A DNA stretch of 64,000 nt, taken from positions 496,001 through 560,000 of the forward strand of contig CALGAP010000007.1 of NCBI GenBank assembly GCA_937958995.1. Direction: 5' to 3'. Positions 9,601 through 18,000 of the stretch are shown piece after piece. The notes under the pieces were generated by a model. The model did no database searches. It was not told the origin of the DNA and saw nothing but the letters and a program-made list of their open reading frames with translations. Every line of letters begins with the position of its first letter. Position 1 is the first letter of the stretch. Source of the DNA: an uncultured Chitinophagaceae bacterium. GTDB lineage: Bacteria; Bacteroidota; Bacteroidia; Chitinophagales; Chitinophagaceae. Position numbers and translations under genes: made by a program.

Positions 9601-9782
9601 TCGGGTAGTTTGAAACCCTTTCTTTCTTCTTCGGGGCTGCGGGCAGGAGTAGAACGCACGTGCTCTTTAAATGCAGGACCGCCGTATTTTCCGGCAGCCG
9701 TCTTGTTATCGGACGAGTTGCTATTGCAACCGGCTACAAAAAACAGGAGTATGGCAGTAATTACCGTCTGTATGCTTCTCAT
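6696..9782 (-). CDS. PVC-type membrane-bound dehydrogenase lipoprotein with HEAT repeats and cytochrome c (copy A)
   Basis: A 1028-residue lipoprotein (leader to FFVAGC). The architecture is that of the PVC-type (Pirellula/Verrucomicrobium) heme proteins: an N-terminal beta-propeller (about 55-420; GFEITLFASEPQIGKPINIAFDARGRLWV, DTDNDGRAD), a central HEAT-like helical region (about 430-870) and a C-terminal cytochrome c with CTPCHS near 907 and a likely distal Met in TLMPDQF. The family is thought to oxidise sugars or related compounds and pass electrons to the respiratory chain; the substrate is not known. It is divergently arranged with the sugar permease, and an operator-like site lies between them. 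Confidence 0.88.
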   Translation of the reverse strand: MRSIQTVITAILLFFVAGCNSNSSDNKTAAGKYGGPAFKEHVRSTPARSPEEERKGFKLPEGFEITLFASEPQIGKPINIAFDARGRLWVTQSFEYPFAASPSKGRDRLTILEDTDNDGRADKFIHFNDTLNIPIGVMPVNDGAIVYSIPNVYRYTDNDGDGKPDEQTKLFGPFEYRDTHGMVNNFIIGYDGWVHACHGYTNRSKIAGADGDTIRMTSGNTFRFRRDGSRVEHTTDGRINPFGLTYDELGYLYSTDCHTSPLYQLIRGGDYTQWGKENIMGFAPDMKPLENEATALAGIAYYADTKFPEAYRGNFYIGDVVACRVYRNSSAWKGSSPVGKKEEDFLLSEDPWFRPVDVKLGPDGALYIADFYNSIIGHYEVPLDHPKRDKTRGRIWRITYKGKVNKKQNLAEAPLQELLAALNSDNLPLRLMAADQMVERIGQPSAEPAKALINKSNASPHEYVHALWVLQRLNALTPEIIQRSSSHSNTTIRLHALRVLAEQGDKNQMAHEIALKAMTDADPHVQRAATELLAQYVTLNTVEQIIAQRKKTPGFDTHLVYTQRLALRSLLRNDSLLNEVVAKQWSVEDGAFLCSVMPGVQTAASGQFLFNYVKANTLPEDELERAFKHIARFIPGKELNEVIHTARQRGEGNAGLEYVIFRQVLQGFARRGIKENDALATWGRQIASQLLPSDLLAKPADDSKAARDKLIDKIGFAMNLAGRYKLKSLQPQLLTAFGDSSVAPEIRIAAMEALMKIDAAKHHDIIQSTYDNTASSDDFRRRVLTSLAQFPGTTINGLLQKIKTIPPDLHQPMAIALAASPQGIDILFEKVKKGEIFPRTLIQPKVEERLMLNMKGLQKAQYETLTTGLENINKERQSLVAGRITDFRYAKPAPSPEVGRTVFVRNCTPCHSVGGEGGSIGPQLDGVGKWGATALIEKILDPNRNVSESFRNYTIQLRDGKQLTGLYRREEGEVIVFADVSGQEFSVAKNDIAARTPSKYTLMPDQFSTTISPEDFNALIAYLLTIKN

Positions 9783-9825
9783 GATTTGAAGCTAACAAAA
9801 TCAGGCTTTTTGAAAATTGAAAAAA

Positions 9826-9841
9826 GCGAGAACGTTTCCGT
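9826..9841 (+). promoter_or_regulatory. LacI-type operator, site 1
   Basis: GCGAGAACGTTTCCGT, a near-palindrome centred on CG, in the divergent gap between PVC protein A (start 9782) and the permease-nagA pair (start 9890). It matches the sites at 28456, 39148 and 59067 almost base for base, so one regulator probably controls all. Confidence 0.75.
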
Positions 9842-9889
9842 TCATTTCATATCAGCCGCTTTAAAATTTCAATAATATTGTCTGTACAA

Positions 9890-11209
9890 ATGAAAAAAGA
9901 CATAGCCGCCGTGGATGTAGCTTCCCTAAGCAAACGCGATACCTATATTTCCATAGGTATCATTGCTGTGTTGTTTTTTACATTTGGATTTGTCTCCTGG
10001 CTCAACTCCATACTCATTCCTTACTTCAAGATTGCCTGCGAGCTGAATCATTTTCAGTCTTACCTCGTCGTCTTTGCATTTTACATCTCTTACTTTGTGA
10101 TGTCGGTGCCTGCAGGTTATCTGCTGAAAGCAAAAGGCTTTAAGAAAGGTATGATGATCGGGTTCAGTTTTATGGCACTGGGCGCATTCATGTTCATACC
10201 CGCTGCACTGGTACGCACTTTCGAAATATTTCTTGTGGGATTATTTTCCATTGGTGTTGGTCTCGCCATATTGCAAACCGCCGCCAATCCTTATATCACC
10301 ATCATTGGTCCGCGCGAGCGGGCCGCACAGCGCATAAGCATAATGGGTATATTCAATAAAGGCGCGGGCATACTGGCGCCCCTCCTGTTTGCCGCCGTGG
10401 TGTTGCGCGCTACCGACAGCGAACTATTCGCGCAGCTACCTTCCATGAGCGAGGCAGAAAGGTCCGCTGCTCTCGATGAACTGATCAGGCGCGTTATTGT
10501 ACCTTATGCCTGCATGGGCACATTGCTACTGGCGCTGGGCATCATGATCAGGTACTCGCCGCTGCCGGAAATAGATACAGAAAGCGAAAGCGAAGAACTG
10601 GCGCAGGCCAACGCGGGTAAGAAAGGCATTCTTCAATTTCCCCACCTCATACTCGGTGCAATTGCCATTTTTTTACATGTAGGCACACAGGTGATCGCTA
10701 TCGATACCATCATTGGTTATGCGGGTTCCATGGATATTCAGTTGCCCGAAGCCAAGACATTTCCTTCCTACACCCTGTTCATCACTATTTGCGGATATAT
10801 TTTCGGCATCATCGTGATACCAAAGTTTATGAGCCAGGTAAATGTATTGCGCATGTGTACCATACTTGGACTCATACTCACCTTGCTGATCGTATTCGCT
10901 ACGAGACCGGTGAATATTTTGGGACATCAAACCGATATTTCCATCTGGTTTGTGGTGCTGCTCGGTTTTCCGAATTCATTGATTTGGGCAGGCATCTGGC
11001 CATTGGCTATCGATGGACTGGGCAAGTTTACCAAACTGGGCGCCTCTGTTTTGATCATGGGTTTGTGTGGCAACGCCATTGTACCGCTTTTTTACGGATA
11101 TTTCGCCGATATGTATAATTTGCGCGATGCATATTGGGTACTATTTCCCTGCTATGCCTATCTTGTTTTTTATGCTACTTACGGACACAAGATCAGGCGT
11201 TGGACATAA
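9890..11209 (+). CDS. FHS-family sugar:cation symporter (MFS)
   Basis: The ATG at 9890 is preferred over a TTG at 9878, giving 439 residues with 12 predicted membrane segments. Sequence features are those of the fucose/galactose/glucose permease branch: FFTFGFVSWLNSILIPYFK in helix 1 and GVGLAILQTAANPYITIIGP in helix 4. It sits 14 bases before nagA, so uptake of N-acetylglucosamine or a related amino sugar is the likely role, as for NagP-type transporters (inference). Controlled from the divergent operator at 9826. Confidence 0.88.
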   Translation: MKKDIAAVDVASLSKRDTYISIGIIAVLFFTFGFVSWLNSILIPYFKIACELNHFQSYLVVFAFYISYFVMSVPAGYLLKAKGFKKGMMIGFSFMALGAFMFIPAALVRTFEIFLVGLFSIGVGLAILQTAANPYITIIGPRERAAQRISIMGIFNKGAGILAPLLFAAVVLRATDSELFAQLPSMSEAERSAALDELIRRVIVPYACMGTLLLALGIMIRYSPLPEIDTESESEELAQANAGKKGILQFPHLILGAIAIFLHVGTQVIAIDTIIGYAGSMDIQLPEAKTFPSYTLFITICGYIFGIIVIPKFMSQVNVLRMCTILGLILTLLIVFATRPVNILGHQTDISIWFVVLLGFPNSLIWAGIWPLAIDGLGKFTKLGASVLIMGLCGNAIVPLFYGYFADMYNLRDAYWVLFPCYAYLVFYATYGHKIRRWT

Positions 11210-11223
11210 ACTGAAAGCCTCTC

Positions 11224-12414
11224 ATGCCAGCATTGCTGAAAATATATAACGGACAGGTAATTACTCCCGGCCGTATTATTCCCCGGGGCGCGGTGCTGGT
11301 GCGTGATGGCGTGATAGCAGCCATTGCAGAAGGTGATATAGAAGCACCTGAAGCACAAACCATCGATGCAAAAGGGAACTATATCTCACCGGGTTTCATA
11401 GATATTCATGTGCATGGCGGCGGAGGTCACGATTTTATGGATGGTAGTGAAAGAGCATTCCTTGAAATTGCCCGCACCCACGTCCGCTACGGCACTACGG
11501 CACTCAACCCTACCACGCTCACCAGTGAAAAAGAAGGCTTACTGCGCACACTCGACATATATGAACAAGCCAACAAAAAAAATATGCAAGGGGCACAGTT
11601 CATCGGCATGCACCTGGAAGGCCCTTACTTTGCCATGAACCAGCGTGGCGCGCAAGACCCGCGTTATATACGCGATCCCGACCCGCAGGAATACAAAGAG
11701 GTAATTGCTTATTCAAAAAATATTGCGCGCTGGAGCGCGGCACCCGAATTGAAGGGAGCAATTGAGTTTGCAAAATATCTGCTTCAGCACAATATCATTC
11801 CCGCCCTGGCACATACCGATGCCATCTATGAAGAGGTGGAAGAAGCATTTGCTAACGGATACAGGCTGGCGACGCATCTATATTCTGGTATGAGCGGTGT
11901 TACGCGCCGCAATGCGTTCCGCTATGCTGGTGTTGTAGAAAGCGCCTTTATTATTGATGAAATGGATGTGGAGATCATTGCCGATGGCATTCATCTGCCC
12001 GCACCCTTACTCAAACTGGTATATAAAATAAAAGGTCCGGAGAGAATTGCGCTCATCACCGATGCCATGCGCGGCGCCGGCATGCCCGAGGGAGAATCGG
12101 TGTTGGGCAATAAAGATACGGGGTTAAGAGTGATCATAGAAGATGGTGTAGCCAAACTGCCCGACCGCAGCTCATTTGCCGGCAGCGTAGCTACCACCGA
12201 CCGGCTGGTGCGCAATATGATTCAACTCGCCGATGTGCCATTACATGCTGCCATTCAAATGATGACCGCCACGCCCGCGCGCATCATGCGCGTGAACGAC
12301 TGCAAGGGTTCTTTGGAAAAAGGCAAAGACGCCGACATAGTGATCTTCGATAGCAATATATCAGTGACCACAACTATTGTAAACGGGAATATCGTGTATT
12401 CGGCTAATTCCTGA
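11224..12414 (+). CDS. nagA: N-acetylglucosamine-6-phosphate deacetylase
   Basis: A 396-residue amidohydrolase that removes acetate from GlcNAc-6-P (or GalNAc-6-P), giving the amino-sugar phosphate for NagB. The family signature is complete: HVH at 62-64, HLEGPY with Glu132, LAHTDA with His197, ATHLYSGM with His218, DGIH257 and LITDAM with Asp280. Length is normal for the family. It follows the permease by 14 bases and its 3' end overlaps the convergent lacI gene by 11 bases. Confidence 0.93.
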   Translation: MPALLKIYNGQVITPGRIIPRGAVLVRDGVIAAIAEGDIEAPEAQTIDAKGNYISPGFIDIHVHGGGGHDFMDGSERAFLEIARTHVRYGTTALNPTTLTSEKEGLLRTLDIYEQANKKNMQGAQFIGMHLEGPYFAMNQRGAQDPRYIRDPDPQEYKEVIAYSKNIARWSAAPELKGAIEFAKYLLQHNIIPALAHTDAIYEEVEEAFANGYRLATHLYSGMSGVTRRNAFRYAGVVESAFIIDEMDVEIIADGIHLPAPLLKLVYKIKGPERIALITDAMRGAGMPEGESVLGNKDTGLRVIIEDGVAKLPDRSSFAGSVATTDRLVRNMIQLADVPLHAAIQMMTATPARIMRVNDCKGSLEKGKDADIVIFDSNISVTTTIVNGNIVYSANS

Positions 12415-13417
12415 TGCTCGACTCGCGCACAATCAGTGTCCCAGGCAGTATTACTTCTTCCGGTTGAAAATGTTTCTTGGTGATATGTTTCAGCAACAAT
12501 TCGCAGCTTTTCTTACCCACATCGAAAGCAGGTTCGGCTATGGTAGTCAACGTGGGCGATATGATGGTGGAAGCAGGATCATTGGTAAAACCGACCACGC
12601 CCACCTCCTTGCCTATCCTGATCTTTCTGTTCTTTAAAGCAATCATCGCGCCGATGGCTTTACGGTCGTTCACAGCAAAAATGGCGTCGGGCGCTTCTTC
12701 GCTGTCGAGCAGTTTATAGGTATCTTCTTCACCGCACTGCTGACTGAAACCGGAATGTATCACCCACTCTTCGCGCGTGGGCATATTGTGTTTCTGCAGC
12801 GCGGCGAGATAACCGTTCAGCCTTTTCTGCGTAAGCGATAAACCGCGCGGACCTGCAATGTGCGCAATCTTCGTATATCCATTAGCGATAAGATGCTCCG
12901 TTGCCTCGAAAGCGCCGTTGTAATCATCCTGCATCACTTTCGATGTCTTGATGCCATTGGCTACGCGATCGAAGAATACGATGGGCATTCCTTCTTTATG
13001 CACCAGTTCGAAATGTTCGTACGCATCTGAATCGGTAGCGATAGATACCAGCAATCCATCGAGACTGGAGATGGCCAGGTTTTCGAGGATATCCACTTCT
13101 CTTTCGGGCGAGTCGTTGGTGACGAAGAAAACGATGTTGTAACCTTTCGAATAGGCCACTTCCTGTATACCGGTGATTACGGTGGAAAAATAGTAATTGG
13201 TAATGAAAGGCAGGATGACGCCGATGTTGTGCGTGCTGCCTTTGGCCAGGCCTATTGCATTGTAATTGGGTTTGTAATTGAGGCGTGCTGCCGTAGCCAG
13301 TACTTTATCGCGGGTATCATGACTCACATCATACGTATCGCGTAACGCCCTGGAAACTGTCGATACGGAAATGTTTAGTTCTCTGGCTATGTCTTTTATA
13401 GTCACCAGGTTCGCCAT
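12404..13417 (-). CDS. LacI-family transcriptional repressor, probable master regulator of the locus
   Basis: A 337-residue protein with the LacI helix-turn-helix at about 5-25 (TIKDIARELNISVSTVSRAL), a hinge ending near residue 60 and a periplasmic-binding-protein-like sugar-binding domain (THNIGVILPFITNYYFSTVITGIQ; IFAVNDRKAIGAM). It would bind the operator set found in front of the operons of this locus and release it on binding an amino-sugar or its phosphate (inference). The upstream gap, shared with the divergent dehydrogenase gene, carries two adjacent operator-like sequences, which suggests autoregulation. Confidence 0.92.
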   Translation of the reverse strand: MANLVTIKDIARELNISVSTVSRALRDTYDVSHDTRDKVLATAARLNYKPNYNAIGLAKGSTHNIGVILPFITNYYFSTVITGIQEVAYSKGYNIVFFVTNDSPEREVDILENLAISSLDGLLVSIATDSDAYEHFELVHKEGMPIVFFDRVANGIKTSKVMQDDYNGAFEATEHLIANGYTKIAHIAGPRGLSLTQKRLNGYLAALQKHNMPTREEWVIHSGFSQQCGEEDTYKLLDSEEAPDAIFAVNDRKAIGAMIALKNRKIRIGKEVGVVGFTNDPASTIISPTLTTIAEPAFDVGKKSCELLLKHITKKHFQPEEVILPGTLIVRESSIRN

Positions 13418-13528
13418 CTCAAAGCGTAGTTTGGCAAGTAATCAATAAGAGTTGCAATCGTTATGATTTAAAACTAAGGAAAATTACTGTAACGGTGAAA
13501 TAAGTATTAGCGGGAAAATGCTAAAAAA

Positions 13529-13556
13529 GCGGAAACATTACCGGAAGCGTTCTCGC
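13529..13556 (-). promoter_or_regulatory. LacI-type operator, site 2 (with a weaker overlapping copy)
   Basis: The minus strand of 13541-13556 reads GCGAGAACGCTTCCGG, a good match to the other sites. Directly abutting it, GCGGAAACATTACCGG at 13529-13544 matches at about 12 of 16 positions. Both lie between lacI and the Tat-exported dehydrogenase gene. Confidence 0.65.
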
Positions 13557-13624
13557 AGTTATTGTTCGCGTTTTTCGATGCAACATTCTGCATAATAAGT
13601 ATTTTGGTTTAACACTTGCGAACT

Positions 13625-14983
13625 ATGAAAAAAAGGAGCCGTTTCGTTTCCCGCCGCCGTTTTATCGCTTCCGCGGCCACTGCCGCTGTTTCAGCGCCGT
13701 TTATTCTGCAATCTGTTGCAAAAGCCGCTGGTCCGTATAAAAAACTACGTCATGCCTGCATAGGTGTGGGGGGCATGGGTGCGCACGACCTGGACAATTT
13801 CCTGAAACATTCCGACCTGGAGATTGTAGCGCTTTGCGATGTGGATGCCAACAACCTGAAGAAGGCTGCAGAATTAGTTCCCGGCGCGCGACTTTATGCC
13901 GATTGGCGTGAAATGTTTAAGAAAGAAAAGAACAATATCGATTCCGTCAATATCACGGTGCCCGACCACAATCATTTTGTGATAGCCATGAAAGCCATTG
14001 AATTGGGCAAACACGTGTACCTGCAAAAACCTATGTGTCACGATGTAGCGGAAGTGCGCGAACTTACCCGGGCTGCCGTGCGCAAAGGTGTGGTAACACA
14101 ACTGGGTACGCAACATGCATCGGGACTTGGTGACCGCACGGGGGTACACTGGATAAAGGAAGGCGCCATCGGGAAGATCAAACACGTATACTTATGTTCA
14201 AACCGCCCGGGGGCTATTGCCAAATATCGCCTGCCAGGTCCGCGGCCAGCCGAAGGACAAGCGCCGCCCGAGCACTTAAACTGGGATCTCTGGATCGGCA
14301 CTGCACCCATGCGACCTTATGTGCCGGCCATTTATCATCCCGCCATCTGGCGCACATGGATTGATTTTGGCACAGGCTGGAGCGGCGATATAGGCTGTCA
14401 TATTTTTGACGCAGTATGGAAAGGAATTGGGTTAACCGCGCCCAAAACCGTTGTAGCAGAAGTAGAGACTTCCTGGAAAGATTCACCAGAGCGGCAGGCG
14501 GATACCTGGCCGCGCGGAAATCATATCACCTGGACATTTCCCGGCAATGCCATGACCGAAAGCGATACGCTGGCCGTGGAATGGTTCGACGGTGAATTTT
14601 ATCCTCCCGAAGAAATCCGTGCGCTGTATTCAGTAGAGAAATACCCGGCTGAATCGGCCATGCTGATCGGCACCAGGGGCAACCTGCTGATACCCCACAC
14701 GCAAATGGCGATCTTATTGCCTGAAGAAAAATTTGCCGATTATAAAAAACCGGAATTACCCGCCCGCAATCACTATCATCATTTTGTAGATGCCTGCCTG
14801 GGCAGGGAGAAAAACGAATCGCATTTTGCGCAAACCGGTCCCATGACGGAAGCAATACTCCTGGGTACGGTTGCCATTCGCACGCCCGGTGTAACACTGG
14901 AGTGGGATGCGAAGAATATGAAATTCCCCAATTACCCGAAAGCAGAACAATACCTGGAAAGAAAATACAGGAAAGGTTGGTAA
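13625..14983 (+). CDS. Tat-exported Gfo/Idh/MocA-family oxidoreductase (1)
   Basis: The ATG at 13625 gives 452 residues beginning with a Tat signal (SRRRFIASAATAA, twin-Arg at 9-13). It has a Rossmann start (HACIGVGGMGAHDL) and the C-terminal sandwich typical of the secreted branch (LNWDLWIGTAPMRPY, TGWSGDIGCH). The usual EKP active-site motif reads QKP at about 134-136, so the Glu is replaced while the Lys is kept. A folded NAD(P)-bearing enzyme exported by Tat fits a periplasmic sugar oxidoreductase, possibly oxidising C3 of a glycoside (inference). A terminator follows its stop. Confidence 0.85.
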   Translation: MKKRSRFVSRRRFIASAATAAVSAPFILQSVAKAAGPYKKLRHACIGVGGMGAHDLDNFLKHSDLEIVALCDVDANNLKKAAELVPGARLYADWREMFKKEKNNIDSVNITVPDHNHFVIAMKAIELGKHVYLQKPMCHDVAEVRELTRAAVRKGVVTQLGTQHASGLGDRTGVHWIKEGAIGKIKHVYLCSNRPGAIAKYRLPGPRPAEGQAPPEHLNWDLWIGTAPMRPYVPAIYHPAIWRTWIDFGTGWSGDIGCHIFDAVWKGIGLTAPKTVVAEVETSWKDSPERQADTWPRGNHITWTFPGNAMTESDTLAVEWFDGEFYPPEEIRALYSVEKYPAESAMLIGTRGNLLIPHTQMAILLPEEKFADYKKPELPARNHYHHFVDACLGREKNESHFAQTGPMTEAILLGTVAIRTPGVTLEWDAKNMKFPNYPKAEQYLERKYRKGW

Positions 14984-15003
14984 TGGCCACAGCAGGGAGT
15001 TGC

Positions 15004-15047
15004 GGTTCGCACAGTATACCTGATGCGAACCACTCTCCATTTTTTAT
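15004..15047 (+). terminator. Rho-independent terminator after the Tat dehydrogenase gene
   Basis: Stem GGTTCGCA (15004-15011) / TGCGAACC (15024-15031), with further pairing outside, followed by a T-rich run at 15040-15045. It overlaps the 3' end of the convergent gene. Confidence 0.65.
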
Positions 15048-18000
15048 TTCATGTGGCGCAGATAAGCTACCAGCGCCAGCACATCATCATCACTCAGCGA
15101 TTTGAACAATCCCGGTGGCATGAGTGAGGTGGGCGTAATCTCGCGCGATTGAATACCTGACTTCAAAATAACAACGGGTTCTTTGCCGACAATGCGCATA
15201 GTGATCTGCCTGTCATTCTCGGCAGAAATATTGCCTACATAAGTCCGACCGTCTCGCGTAGTGATCACTACCATTTTATAATCATCCTGTATTTCTCCGC
15301 TGGGGTCCATAACATTGCTGAGTATGTATTCGATATTGTTGCGGTTGCTGCCGGTCAGATCAGGACCAATATCACCGCCTTCGCCATACATTTTATGGCA
15401 GGGGCCACAGGTTTTCATAAAAATCTCTTTCCCTTTATTCACATTTGCATTGGCGATGGCTTTATCGGTCAGTAATTTTTTATATTTTATATAGGCACGT
15501 TCATCAACGGAAGATTGTTCAATTGGTTCGCCCCAAATCTCCATGAAACCGCTGCCTACCACGCGCAACAATTGCCTGGCGGTGTAGGCGGGCACATCTG
15601 TCTTGGGCACTTCTTTTTTCTTCAATGCCTGCGCCAGCAGCCATCCATATTTTGGCCGCGAAGCCAATGCCTGGATAGCCTGCGCTTTTTCGTCGCTGTT
15701 GAACGATCTGTATTTCTCCAACAATAATTTCCCCAGCGGTTCATGATCGTAAGCGGCAATGGCGCGGATGGCGTCAATGCGCATCGATGGTTCATTTAAC
15801 AGAGCCGGCAATTCACTAATGAGTTCTTTACGTTGCCGGTTGGCAATGGCCTGCAATGCTTCGCGTCGCTGATCGGCCGGGGCATTTCTATTTTTTAGCG
15901 TAGCCAGGAACTTCATGGCTGCTTCTGTATCGCCAAATTGCTGAGATACAGACAGCACCAACGCGGCCACTTGCTTATCTCCTTTTGACAACCTCTCTGC
16001 AACCGCTTTCCAGTTGGGCGGCGGCAACAAATCGTATCTTCCTTCCAAAGCATCGCGCATGCCTTTCAGCATCCATATTCGTTTATCCGTTGATGATACT
16101 TTCTCAATATAACCAGCCACTATTTCGGTGGCATCGGCATCCACGGCGCGGCGGGCGGTAAATTCCACCAGCATGGGGATACCGCCATTGCTCGTGAGCG
16201 ACAAGGCGCGGGTGGGATCTTTTTTTACCAATGGCTCAATGCCCAGCCATATCATTTTGGGAATGTTATGATCCGCGCTGTCTTGAGCATGCTTAACCAA
16301 CTCAGCTGCTACCGGCCAGCGAGAGTCTTCATCAATTCTTTGCAAGGCTGCAGCGAGATATAGGCGCACCACCGGCGATGCATCCGACTTTGCCATCTGA
16401 GTAAACGTAGAGACGGCTTCGGCTGGAGGATTAAAATCTTCGCAAAGCAATTGTATGGCCCAGGCTCGCACGTACTCGTCTTTATCATTTAATAACGCGT
16501 TCAGTTCATTGACAGTCCAGCCATTGGTTATATGCAATGCCCACATAGCGCGCAGCCTCCAGTCGGCATTGTTTGTTTCGTTGAATAATTTTTTCAGTTG
16601 CGCATGCGTGCCGGCCTGCAACTGACCCGATGCTGCACGGTGTTGCAGTATAAGCCGGGCGCGGCGAGCATGCCAGTCGCTCTTGCTGGTTTGTAACTGA
16701 ACCAACCGCTCGTCGCTCATTTTGGTGAGATCATCGTATCGCCCGGAAAAATTTTCCGCCAGTGAAGTGTTGGGTGCAATACGGAATATGCGCCCGGTAT
16801 TTTTGTTCAAAACTTCTTTTCCGCATATATCAGCATCATGCCAGTCGAGCACATACAAATCGCCTGCAGGACCCAGTTCCATACTAAAACCTACGAACTG
16901 CGCATTGTTCGCAAGCAGAAAATCGTCACCGTGACGACCCGTATATCCCGAACCTTTTCTTTCTAAAATATCACTCAGCACGGCATGCTCATGAATATTA
17001 GCCATGAACAGTCTTCCATATTGCGAAGCAGGAAAAGCATCGGATAAATACACGCGCGCGCCGCCATGCGCAGAGCGGTGACTATGATCGGTGATGGTTT
17101 TTATATCGTTGTACACATAAGGATTGAAATGCTGCCCCCCCTGCCGCTGGTAAATACCACCGGGGATCACGTGCCATAAATGAGGAATAACACAAGCGGT
17201 AATGAACAACTGCCCCTTTGCATCGTAATCAATGCCCCAGGGATTGCTGAAACCATGCGCCACCACCTCAAAACGATCTTTTGCCGGGTGATATCGCCAC
17301 ACGCCACCATTGATGTCCACGCCATCGCCTTGCAGGATGTCTTCGGGAAATGGTTCGCCGGGTTTGTAGATCTTTCCCTTACCTTTTGGCTTGCGCACCT
17401 TTGAAGGAGTGGCAAAACCCTGCAATCCATACAGCCAGCCATCGGGTCCCCAGTGAAAGCTATTGATGGTCTCATGTCTATCACGAATACCCCAACCCGT
17501 TAGCCTCACCTCCATATCTTTAATGTCAGCCTTATCGTCGCCGTCTTTATCGGGAATAAACAAAAGATTGGGCGGAGCTCCGAGAAACACACCGCCAAAG
17601 CCTACCGCAATAGCCGAAGGAAACGGAATGCCTTCGAGAAAAACTTTTTTAGTGTCGGCCACGCCGTCGTGGTCGGTATCTTCCAGTATCAATATACGGC
17701 TGTTGCCATCGTTGCTGAACCCCCGTCCGCGCGACTCGTAATCGAGATTTTCTGCCACCCATATTCTGCCACGGTCATCGTAGCAGAATGCCATGGGCTG
17801 GGTCATCATAGGCTCCGAGGCCCATACGTTCACCGAATAGCCGTCCACCAGTGTCATGGTTTTGGCAGCTTCTTCGGGAGTGAGGAATTTGGCTTCGCGG
17901 CCCTCTCGCTGCGCAATTTCCCAAAGCTTATAGGTGTTGTAATCCTGGCCGGTAAATGCCGACCAGGTCTCGGTGAGCTCCACATCGTTTAGCTGGCCGG

